Shown in pieces: positions 1 to 5,166 of a DNA stretch of 5,166 nt. The translations under genes were made by a program, and so were the position numbers. The stretch spans positions 1-5,166 of the forward strand of contig JAGLFI010000096.1 of the NCBI GenBank assembly GCA_023144585.1. Reading direction: 5' to 3'. Position 1 is the first letter of the stretch. Every line of letters begins with the position of its first letter. Below the pieces are notes generated by a model. The model was given only the letters and a program-made list of their open reading frames with translations, had not been told where the DNA came from and did not search any database. The DNA is from Desulfobacula sp. Its GTDB lineage: Bacteria > Desulfobacterota > Desulfobacteria > Desulfobacterales > Desulfobacteraceae.

Positions 1-115
1 TCATAGTTTCTGCAAGAGGCTCAATCGTTAAATTGTTCATAGGGTCTTCAATACTAGGCAATTTTGAGAGATCATCTAAAAATCTTTCTTTTTTGCTGTT
101 TCCAAAAGGTTTCAT
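1..115 (-). CDS. Unrecognised protein, N-terminal 38 codons only (runs off window), coupled to the ATPase
   Basis: An open frame starts with ATG at 115-113 and stays open to the window edge. It encodes 38 residues beginning MKPFGNSKKERFLDDLSKL. Its ATG overlaps the TGA stop of the upstream ATPase (ATGA, 112-115). A GGAG lies about 10 nt upstream at 129-126, inside the end of the ATPase gene, so translation is probably coupled. The visible part is charged and polar, with no signal peptide, membrane segment or motif I can name. It does not resemble the start of RloB-type partners as I know them. Position suggests it is the partner or effector of a two-gene system with the ATPase, but that is inferred from gene order only. 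The ATGA junction, the SD and the open frame make a real gene likely. Confidence 0.6.
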   Translation of the reverse strand, partial: MKPFGNSKKERFLDDLSKLPSIEDPMNNLTIEPLAETM

Positions 116-948
116 ATCCTTGGAACTCCACCGATTTTTCCAGAATTGTAAACAGGGGCAATTAGTCTATCATTCCTGATAATATCTCCAGGGATTTCAT
201 CAAGACGATATGCATAACTTTCAGAATCTTCTTTATTAACTAAAACCGTTCTATACTTTCCCATATACTCTAAAATATCTGTGTTGTGAGTTGAGAATAT
301 AATCTGAGCGTCTTTTTTATTAGATCTTTTATCATCGAATAGACCAACAATTTTAGAAAGCAAATGAGGATGAAAGTCTGTATCAAACTCATCCATTACA
401 AGCACTCCTCCATAATTAAGAGCGGCGAGATAATACGGCAGACTCCTATATAGTGTTTTTGTCCCCAAAGACTGATAGTGGAAACCTAAATTATTATTTT
501 TTACATTCGTGTCATGTTTAAAGAGGGGGAAATAATAAGTTTCACCTTTTTCATCTTTTAACTTATGAATCTTAATATCAGAAATTCCGAAATCACATTC
601 TTTTATAAATTGGCGCGCTTCAGAAAAAAAGTTAGGATGATCTTTATAAAATTTAGAAATGATCTTATAGTCAGCTGAAAAAGGTACTGGGCCACTCCAA
701 GAGACATTAGCCCTCATGTTATCAAAAAATTCATAAATTGGAGAAATCGCTGCTATCTCGTATTGGTGAGCAGCACTTATTACTGAGACGTTACTGCGCT
801 GTTTGATTTTTGTTAGCTCTTCAAATTCTCCTATATATTGTGTAATCTTATTGTTTTTTCTAGTAAAAATTGGCGTGAGTCTTTTTCTTTTTCGCGATAT
901 CTTTTCAAATTTAATTTTTTTGTCAGTTAGAGTTACTTCATAGCGATA

Positions 949-968
949 TTGAATTCCCTTAAATTCAA
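949..968 (-). repeat. Perfect 7-bp inverted repeat with 6-nt loop inside the ATPase gene
   Basis: The arms are TTGAATT and AATTCAA around the loop TAAGGG. The stem is AT-rich (one G-C pair per arm) and probably weak in RNA. It lies 33 nt after the slippery site, which is too far for a typical frameshift stimulator. Confidence 0.4.
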
Positions 969-979
969 AATCACAAAAA

Positions 980-1011
980 AGTTCAAAAAAAGAATTGTTC
1001 AAAAAAAAGAA
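980..1011 (-). repeat. Tandem near-identical T-tract repeats (TTC-Tn-GAAC)
   Basis: Reading the minus strand, TTC T8 GAAC (1011-997) is followed almost at once by TTC T7 GAAC (994-981), and then a T6 run (980-975). The two units differ only in tract length. The repeat lies inside the ATPase gene at the frameshift and could promote slipped-strand mispairing. Confidence 0.75.
999..1010 (-). other. Frameshift site: slippery T TTT TTT heptamer directly before TGA
   Basis: In the frame of the ATPase N-terminus the codons read TCT TTT TTT TGA (1010 to 999). The heptamer T TTT TTT occupies 1008-1002 in the phase required for -1 slippage (X XXY YYZ). After a -1 shift the next codon is TTG (1002-1000), which enters the frame that runs to the ATPase C-terminus. 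The tract is T8. T9 would restore the frame at DNA level, while T7 would end at a second TGA a few codons on. I see no strong stimulatory structure or SD-like stimulator at the usual distance. The only perfect hairpin (949-968) is AT-rich and begins 33 nt downstream. Confidence 0.6.
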
Positions 1012-1255
1012 TCAACAAATATTACTTCATCTGGCTTAATGTTAAACGAATCACAACACAATGCTCTTATAAAACTTAAAATTTTTAATAAATTTGATTT
1101 ACCTGAACCATTCGCTCCTTTGACACACAACAGATTTGATACTGTTTTTCCTCTTGAAATAAAATCTGGGCAATTGGCTCCAAGGTTTAATGAAATTTCA
1201 ACACCTTCTTTGAAACTAAAAAAATTTTTTGCTCCAAATTTCAATAACATAGTCA

Positions 1256-1259
1256 CTCC
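1256..1259 (-). promoter_or_regulatory. Ribosome binding site of the ATPase gene
   Basis: The minus strand reads CGGAGTGACT immediately before ATG 1250. GGAG (1259-1256) is 5 nt from that ATG and would overlap the alternative GTG at 1256, so it fixes the start at 1250. Confidence 0.7.
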
Positions 1260-1316
1260 GTTTCTTTGTTTTGGTTTCTATTCTCAATACCATAGGTCTG
1301 AACCAATAACAACCTT

Positions 1317-1343
1317 AATCTAAAATATAGTCATATTTGTCAA
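1317..1343 (-). promoter_or_regulatory. Candidate sigma70-type promoter, proximal, for the ATPase gene
   Basis: A perfect -35 TTGACA (1343-1338) is followed after 15 nt by TAGATT (1322-1317, 4 of 6 matches). The spacer is short and the -10 weak, so this is less certain than its -35 suggests. It would give a leader of about 60 nt. Confidence 0.35.
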
Positions 1344-1390
1344 AAAATTAAATTAAGCCATAAATAATCTTAAAATATTTTCTGAATATC

Positions 1391-1418
1391 AATATAATTT
1401 TATAGAATAGGCTGCCAA
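1391..1418 (-). promoter_or_regulatory. Candidate sigma70-type promoter, distal, for the ATPase gene
   Basis: The minus strand has TTGGCA (1418-1413, 5 of 6 matches to TTGACA), a 16-nt spacer, then TATATT (1396-1391, 5 of 6 matches to TATAAT). It would give a leader of about 135 nt. AT-rich DNA produces such matches by chance, so this is a candidate only. The -35 overlaps an imperfect inverted repeat (CCAAG ... CTTGG, 1441-1416) that could be an operator. Confidence 0.4.
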
Positions 1419-1500
1419 GATGGATATTCAACCTACTTGGAGACCTGATGTAATCAAAAATTCACTCATCCATCAAACCACTACATAAAAATTATTTTTC

Positions 1501-2250
1501 TTAGTTGTGGTTGGGGAGGATTGAGGCAGGATAAAGATGAGCACATACCAGGCCCAAATGCTTTATAGCCAGATCAATATTCCATTTTGACTTATCCCTT
1601 TCACCCACAAAATTGGATGCTGACCTGATTTCAATAATAGGGATATCATAAAGTGTTGCAATGTGGGTACAGGCCGCACCTTCCATGGCTTCCATTACAG
1701 GGGAAAAAGTTGAATAAAGCCGATTTGCCTGTTTAAAGGAAAATGTGATTGAGGAAACTGTGATAAAAGGGCCTTTGGTTATATTAATTTGATTTGATGA
1801 GAGCGCCCGGGACAAAATCTCATGAGTATTATCAACCCTGTCTTGCTCAAAGAGATAAATCCCCTTCCGGCTTAAAGGATTGTCTTTAATCAAATCAAAC
1901 GGCAGGGGCGCATTTTCAAAACTATCCGTTTGAATCCCAGTATGGATATAGTGTTCCCGGGTGGCGATGGCCACATCACCGATATTACAACCAGTGTCCT
2001 TAAAGATACCTGCGATACCGGTCTGTAAAACCAGGGCGGGTGATGATTTCTCAAGATAGACGGTTAATGCATGGGTGGCATTGAATACACCCGGACCAGT
2101 AATCATCAGGTCATATGTTTTCTGGTGAATTTCACCGGATATGATGCTCAGACCGGTTTGGGTCAATCTTTTTGATTCCCCCGGACAAAGGCTTAAAAAA
2201 TGAGATATCTCAAAATGTGTTGCACATAAGATGAGAAGATCAGGATTCAT
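1501..2250 (-). CDS. mqnB: Futalosine hydrolase MqnB
   Basis: A 249-residue cytosolic nucleosidase of the MTA/SAH nucleosidase (PNP/UDP) superfamily. It is expected to hydrolyse futalosine, releasing hypoxanthine and dehypoxanthine futalosine, in the futalosine route from chorismate to menaquinone. Seen in the sequence: GPGVFNATHAL (52-62), a glycine-rich strand LQTGIAGIF (75-83), GDVAIATREHYIHTG (91-105), MEAMEGAA (186-193) with the ribose-binding-type Glu190, and SNFVGERDKSKWNIDLA (212-228). The SNxVGxRDxxxW stretch is what separates MqnB from MTA/SAH nucleosidases, which have an SD motif with catalytic Asp; here that position is Asn213. The gene starts at ATG 2250, overlaps aroQ by 11 nt and has no SD, so translational reinitiation after aroQ is likely. 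It is the last gene of the iorA-iorB-aroQ operon. No other mqn gene is in the window. A broader nucleosidase role is possible but less likely. Confidence 0.88.
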   Translation of the reverse strand: MNPDLLILCATHFEISHFLSLCPGESKRLTQTGLSIISGEIHQKTYDLMITGPGVFNATHALTVYLEKSSPALVLQTGIAGIFKDTGCNIGDVAIATREHYIHTGIQTDSFENAPLPFDLIKDNPLSRKGIYLFEQDRVDNTHEILSRALSSNQINITKGPFITVSSITFSFKQANRLYSTFSPVMEAMEGAACTHIATLYDIPIIEIRSASNFVGERDKSKWNIDLAIKHLGLVCAHLYPASILPNHN

Positions 2251-2695
2251 TGATCATATTAGCGACTGCATTTAATGCCATTTGATATCCATAATGACCA
2301 AATCCTGTAATCTGGCCCGTGACAATATCAGCCAGCATTGATTTATGACGAAAGGCTTCCCTCTTATAAATATTGGACAAATGAAGCTCAACAATCGGGC
2401 AGGATAAAAGGAGCAAGGCGTCTCTCAGTGCAATACTGGTGTGGGTAAAAGCCCCGGGATTAATGATCACGCCTGCAATATTTTCATTAAAAATCTCATG
2501 AATTTTATCAACAATCTCCCCTTCATGGTTTGACTGGAAAAAACCAAGCTCCAGCCCCAATGGTTTTGCCTGTTGCGCAAGATCTGTATTGATTTGATTT
2601 AGGGTGAGGGAACCATAAATTTGCGGTTCCCTCTTTCCCAGCATATTCAGGTTGGGACCGTTAATCACTTGAATTTTTTTTACTTTTTGTTTCAT
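2240..2695 (-). CDS. aroQ: Type II 3-dehydroquinate dehydratase AroQ
   Basis: A 151-residue protein of normal family length. It catalyses 3-dehydroquinate to 3-dehydroshikimate, the third step of the shikimate pathway to chorismate, and the family usually forms dodecamers in the cytosol. The hallmarks are all present in order: INGPNLNMLGKREPQIYG (11-28) with the active-site Arg22 and Tyr27, FFQSNHEGEIVDKIHE (52-67), INPGAFTHTSIALRDAL (78-94), VELHLSNIYKREAFRHKS (102-119) with His105 and Arg116, and a GFGHYGYQMAL tail. The N-terminus has a short lysine-rich extension (KQKVKK). ATG 2695 overlaps the iorB stop as ATGA. The nearest purine-rich element (GAGG) is some 16 nt away, so translation is probably coupled to iorB. 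The chorismate it helps make is the precursor of both aromatic amino acids and menaquinone, which ties it to its neighbours iorAB and mqnB. Confidence 0.95.
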   Translation of the reverse strand: MKQKVKKIQVINGPNLNMLGKREPQIYGSLTLNQINTDLAQQAKPLGLELGFFQSNHEGEIVDKIHEIFNENIAGVIINPGAFTHTSIALRDALLLLSCPIVELHLSNIYKREAFRHKSMLADIVTGQITGFGHYGYQMALNAVANMINES

Positions 2696-3288
2696 TGATA
2701 GTTTTGTGCCGCCTCGAAACCCAGTTCAAAGGCTTTAAGATTCTTATCCAGAAAAGACTTCTTTGTCCTTCTTTTAATGGCTTCTATCACATTTTCTTTT
2801 GTAAATCCAAGGCTTCCTGACTGAACCAGGGCACCTAGAAGAACAATATTGACACTCATGGGACTTCCGGCCTCTTTTGCAAGTTTCATTGAATCAATGG
2901 CAACAAGACTTGCACATTTGGCTTTGAGCAATTCTTTAATATTTTCAACTTCCGGGTAAACACCCTTGCCGATGGAGACGGTAAAGGGCGGCAGAGTTGC
3001 CGTATTGGTGATGACTTTTGTCTTTTTACTACACCGGTTTAAGGCTCTTAATGTTTCAGAAGGCTCAAACCCCAGAAGGATATCCGCCTCACCATCTGAA
3101 ATAATGGAACTTGTTGCATCTCCGAAAACGATGGCTGACTCTACAACACCACCCCGCTGAGCCATCCCGTGTATCTCACTCATCCTGATCGGTACATCTG
3201 AAATCAGTGCAGCCTCACCTAAGACCTTGGATGCCAGAAGATTACCCTGGCCGCCCACAGCTACGATGATTAATCTGGTTGTTTCCAT
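2692..3288 (-). CDS. iorB: Indolepyruvate:ferredoxin oxidoreductase, beta (IorB) subunit
   Basis: A 198-residue gamma-type (POR_gamma) subunit of the 2-oxoacid:ferredoxin oxidoreductases, of usual IorB length. With IorA it oxidatively decarboxylates aryl-pyruvates (indolepyruvate, phenylpyruvate, hydroxyphenylpyruvate) with CoA to the aryl-acetyl-CoA and reduced ferredoxin, or runs in reverse. Seen in the sequence: VGGQGNLLAS (11-20), SEIHGMAQRGGVV (37-49), DILLGFEPSETLRAL (69-83) and NIVLLGAL (147-154), all typical of the family. The start at ATG 3288 has an SD (AGAGGA, 3304-3299) 10 nt upstream. It follows iorA by 25 nt and ends in an ATGA overlap with aroQ. Substrate preference cannot be read from sequence alone. 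Confidence 0.92.
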   Translation of the reverse strand: METTRLIIVAVGGQGNLLASKVLGEAALISDVPIRMSEIHGMAQRGGVVESAIVFGDATSSIISDGEADILLGFEPSETLRALNRCSKKTKVITNTATLPPFTVSIGKGVYPEVENIKELLKAKCASLVAIDSMKLAKEAGSPMSVNIVLLGALVQSGSLGFTKENVIEAIKRRTKKSFLDKNLKAFELGFEAAQNYQ

Positions 3289-3298
3289 TCTTATATCA

Positions 3299-3304
3299 TC
3301 CTCT
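3299..3304 (-). promoter_or_regulatory. Ribosome binding site of iorB
   Basis: AGAGGA lies in the 25-nt gap after the iorA TAA, 10 nt before ATG 3288. It is the only clear SD seen for a gene after iorA in this operon; aroQ and mqnB lack one. Confidence 0.6.
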
Positions 3305-3313
3305 TTTTAAAGA

Positions 3314-5164
3314 TTATTTTTTTAAAGGCGTGATCGCATTTTCAGGGCATATCTGTGCGCAAACCGCACACCCCACACATGTATCTGCATCAATCTTAAC
3401 TTTCCCGTCTTCCAGATAAAAGGACGGGCAGGCAATGGTATTGATACAATCCCTGTGATCAACACATTTGTCAGACACCTTGAATGCTCTTGGCTTGAGC
3501 AATTTCAAGCTCGTTGCATACAATGTACAAGGTTCCTGGGATATAATAACGGAAACACCTTTAAATTCCAGAGCTTCTCTGATCGTCTCAATGCTTTTTT
3601 TCACCTTAAACGGTTTTACGATGGAAACATGTTCCACACCCAGGGTTCTCACAATCTTTTCAATATTCACACGACCAAAACCGTCCAGGCCGAATCTTTC
3701 CATGTCCACACCCGGATGGGGCTGATGCCCGGTCATGGCGGTGATATCATTCTCAAGGATGACCAGGGTAAAATTATGGTTGTTAAATACGGCATTGACA
3801 AGCCCTGTGATACCTGAATGGAAAAAAGTGGAATCACCGATAAAGGAAACCACTTTCTGGTCTGTGGCCTGGCCGAACCCACAGGATGTACTGACCGAAG
3901 ACCCCATGCAGATGACAAAGTCACCCATATTTAAAGGCGGTAAAAACCCCAAAGTATAACACCCGATATCAGTGGGGCAAATGATATCCATATCTTTGCC
4001 TGCCTGTTTGACTTCATAAAAGGTTGCCCTGTGCGAACATCCGGAACAAAGATTTGGCGGCCGCATGGGAATTTCGGGAACATCTGCAGTATCTAATTTT
4101 ACTTTTGGTGTATAATCAATCCCAAAACAAACAGCTATTTTTTCTCTTACCATGGCGGGATCATATTCGGAAAGGCGGGAAAAAAGCGCTTCTGATTTAC
4201 CGCTGATGGGGATCATAACGCCTGCTTCCTGAGCAAATGCTTTGACCGCTTCCTCCATAAAAGGTTCCCCTTCTTCAATGATAAGAACCTTTTCACAATC
4301 CTTTACAAAATTTTTGATCAATTTTTCCGGCATGGGATTGGAAAATCCCAGACGCAGGATCTTTGTATTGTCTTCAATGCCAAGATCCTTTACTGCATCC
4401 TTGGCATAATAAAAACTGACACCATTGACAATCATACCAAATTTTCCTGATCCTTCAACCGGATTAAAGTCAGAAAGCTCAGAAAGCGCTGTTGCCTTAT
4501 CCATTTTTCCCAGCAGTTTGGCATGAAGCTGTCTTGCGACAGCAGGGACTGTCACGCATCTTGATGGTTCCCGGACAAACTTTCCTTTGGTTTCCATAGG
4601 TCTCATGTCGCCAAAGGTCACAAATGCATTGGAATGATTAATCCTTGTGGTGGTTCGAAGAAGAACGGGCTGACTTAATTGTTCTGAAAGATCAAATGCA
4701 TATTTAATCATCTCTTTAGCTTCAGGCACTGAAGAGGGCTCAAGCATGGGTAGATTGCCAAATTTGGCATAATACCGGTTGTCCTGCTCATTCTGGCTTG
4801 AAAACATGGCCGGATCATCAGCCGTCAGAATGACCATGCCACCGGTCACTCCTACATAAGCCAACGTCATCAAAGGGTCTGCTGCAACATTCAAGCCGAC
4901 ATGTTTCATCATGCAGAACGTACGAAGTCCTGAATTAGCCGCAGCCGCAGCAACTTCCAGTGCTACTTTTTCATTGATGCTGTATTCAAAATAAAAATCT
5001 GACTCTTGGGACATTTGAAAAAGATTCAATGAAATTTCGGAAGAGGGAGTACCGGGATAGGTTGTGGCAAATGCCACGCCCGCTTCCATAGCGCCTCTTG
5101 CAATGGCTTCATTTCCCAGGAGCATAATTTTTTCACCTGGACTGTCATTCAATAATTTGTGCAT
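3314..5164 (-). CDS. iorA: Indolepyruvate:ferredoxin oxidoreductase, alpha (IorA) subunit
   Basis: A 616-residue protein of usual IorA length. It is the thiamine-diphosphate and iron-sulfur subunit that forms the catalytic complex with IorB in the cytosol. Domains in order: pyrimidine-binding domain with LGNEAIARGAMEAGV (16-30) and YPGTPSSEI (36-44), to about residue 190; a middle domain at about 240-345; a TPP domain with PPNLCSGCSHR (369-379), GDSTFFHSGI (443-452) and NDITAMTGHQPHPG (472-485), where GD 443-444 and Asn472 fit the diphosphate/Mg site; and a C-terminal ferredoxin domain. The last [4Fe-4S] motif, CVGCAVCAQICP (596-607), is complete. The first reads CVDHRDC-x5-CP (567-580), with His570 where a cysteine is expected. 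The called ATG is 2 nt from the window edge, so its SD cannot be seen and an upstream start is possible. An internal ATG (5125, residue 14) has AGGTGA 7 nt upstream and sits just before the conserved core. It is the first visible gene of the operon, and the operon promoter lies outside the window. Confidence 0.93.
   Translation of the reverse strand: MHKLLNDSPGEKIMLLGNEAIARGAMEAGVAFATTYPGTPSSEISLNLFQMSQESDFYFEYSINEKVALEVAAAAANSGLRTFCMMKHVGLNVAADPLMTLAYVGVTGGMVILTADDPAMFSSQNEQDNRYYAKFGNLPMLEPSSVPEAKEMIKYAFDLSEQLSQPVLLRTTTRINHSNAFVTFGDMRPMETKGKFVREPSRCVTVPAVARQLHAKLLGKMDKATALSELSDFNPVEGSGKFGMIVNGVSFYYAKDAVKDLGIEDNTKILRLGFSNPMPEKLIKNFVKDCEKVLIIEEGEPFMEEAVKAFAQEAGVMIPISGKSEALFSRLSEYDPAMVREKIAVCFGIDYTPKVKLDTADVPEIPMRPPNLCSGCSHRATFYEVKQAGKDMDIICPTDIGCYTLGFLPPLNMGDFVICMGSSVSTSCGFGQATDQKVVSFIGDSTFFHSGITGLVNAVFNNHNFTLVILENDITAMTGHQPHPGVDMERFGLDGFGRVNIEKIVRTLGVEHVSIVKPFKVKKSIETIREALEFKGVSVIISQEPCTLYATSLKLLKPRAFKVSDKCVDHRDCINTIACPSFYLEDGKVKIDADTCVGCAVCAQICPENAITPLKK
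5123..5138 (-). promoter_or_regulatory. Alternative start with SD inside the iorA 5' end
   Basis: AGGTGA (5138-5133), a 7-nt spacer and ATG (5125-5123) form a good start for a 603-residue IorA beginning MLLGNEAIARG. Many IorA proteins begin about here. It competes with ATG 5164, whose upstream sequence is cut off. Confidence 0.4.
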
Positions 5165-5166
5165 AT

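Larger units (their letters stand above)
112..1250 (-). pseudogene. AAA/ABC-type ATPase (COG1106, AAA_15/AAA_21-like), split by a frameshift in a T8 tract; putative defence ATPase
   Basis: Two adjacent frames together encode one ATPase. The N-terminal piece starts at ATG 1250-1248, with GGAG 5 nt upstream. It opens MLLKFGAKNFFSF, typical of this family, carries Walker A GANGSGKS (residues 45-52) and stops at TGA 1001-999 after 83 residues. The other frame continues from 1002 for 296 codons. It holds a signature-like SLGTKTLYRSLP (178-188 of that piece), Walker B GGVLVMDEFD (198-207, catalytic Glu205), H-loop STHNTDIL (His239) and a family-like C-terminus SGKIGGVPRI. Joined by a -1 shift, or by one extra T, the product is 379 residues, about normal length, with every nucleotide-binding motif intact. 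The only start available to the second piece is TTG at 1002, which has no SD. A GTG at 1256 lies in frame but overlaps the SD, so ATG 1250 is preferred. Such ATPases power SMC/Rad50-like sensors, often in phage-defence operons (RloA, AbiLi, PtuA and AriA are related ideas). Here that role is inferred. It could be a true pseudogene, a phase-OFF allele, a recoded gene or a sequencing error. Confidence 0.85.
1251..1500. other. AT-rich gene-free spacer between mqnB and the ATPase
   Basis: This 250-bp stretch lies between the mqnB stop and the ATPase start. One 60-base line (1321-1380) has only 8 G or C by hand count. It holds two candidate promoters reading into the ATPase and no frame worth calling. 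I find no GC-rich stem plus T-run terminator after mqnB; directly past its stop there is only an AAAAA-TAA-TTTTT stem. It marks the edge between the metabolic operon and the lower-GC ATPase region. Confidence 0.7.

Noticed and set aside
949..968. AT-rich hairpin as stimulator of -1 frameshifting at the T8 tract
   Set aside because: It starts 33 nt after the slippery site, beyond the usual short spacing, and its stem is weak.
949..1323. Plus-strand 124-codon frame antisense to the ATPase
   Set aside because: It is a shadow of the ATPase: low-complexity Lys/Phe runs, no family motifs, no clear SD, and it straddles the frameshift.
1353..1373. TTAAG ... CTTAA stem followed by a T-rich stretch in the spacer
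   Set aside because: It has only five pairs, mostly A-T, an 11-nt loop and an interrupted T run; likely chance in 13% GC sequence.
1443..1456. FNR-like box (TGAT...ATCA) in the spacer
   Set aside because: The half-sites are separated by 3 nt rather than the 4 nt of the FNR consensus, and there is no promoter in the right position.
1420..1488. Plus-strand 22-codon micro-ORF in the spacer (MDIQPTWRPDV...)
   Set aside because: It has no SD, an in-frame TAG lies just upstream, and there is no recognisable family; it is expected by chance at this length.
1484..1500. AAAAA-TAA-TTTTT stem just after the mqnB stop as a terminator
   Set aside because: The stem is A-T only and the T run is part of it, so it is too weak to call an intrinsic terminator.
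1640..1700. Asn213 in MqnB as loss of the catalytic Asp
   Set aside because: From family knowledge, Asn in the SNxVGxRD motif is normal for futalosine hydrolases; it is diagnostic rather than a defect.
2966..4206. Several frames of 60-120 codons overlapping iorA and iorB, five on the plus strand and one on the minus strand
   Set aside because: They are out-of-frame or antisense readings of well-recognised iorA and iorB coding sequence, with no motifs of their own.

Overview
All convincing genes in this window lie on the minus strand, so the gene order runs from high to low coordinates. The proteins suggest an anaerobic, menaquinone-making bacterium with ferredoxin-linked 2-oxoacid metabolism. 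A Desulfobacterota (Desulfobacter-like) sulfate reducer fits best. This rests on the futalosine-type menaquinone enzyme MqnB, an indolepyruvate:ferredoxin oxidoreductase and moderate GC. It is an inference, because no rRNA or other phylogenetic marker is present.

Region 1 (5164 to 1501) is a tight four-gene operon: iorA, iorB, aroQ, mqnB. iorA and iorB are separated by 25 nt and iorB has its own Shine-Dalgarno sequence. iorB and aroQ overlap by 4 nt (ATGA), and aroQ and mqnB overlap by 11 nt. Neither aroQ nor mqnB has a good ribosome binding site, so both probably depend on translational coupling. IorAB interconverts aryl-pyruvates and aryl-acyl-CoAs with ferredoxin. AroQ makes 3-dehydroshikimate on the way to chorismate. 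MqnB cleaves futalosine in the chorismate-derived menaquinone route. The shared theme is aromatic and chorismate metabolism.

Region 2 (1500 to 1251) is a very AT-rich, gene-free stretch of 250 bp. It holds two candidate sigma70-type promoters reading into the next gene and no convincing terminator.

Region 3 (1250 to 1) is AT-rich accessory DNA. It encodes an AAA/ABC-type ATPase (COG1106/AAA_15-AAA_21-like) split by a frameshift inside a run of eight T. It overlaps (ATGA) a second gene that runs off the window after 38 codons and that I do not recognise. ATPases of this kind are often the sensor half of two-gene phage-defence systems, so this is the most likely place for an undescribed system. 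The split falls exactly on a T TTT TTT slippery heptamer followed by TGA, and a -1 shift (or one extra T) restores a 379-residue protein. The sequence cannot distinguish phase variation, programmed slippage, a genuine mutation and a homopolymer sequencing error.
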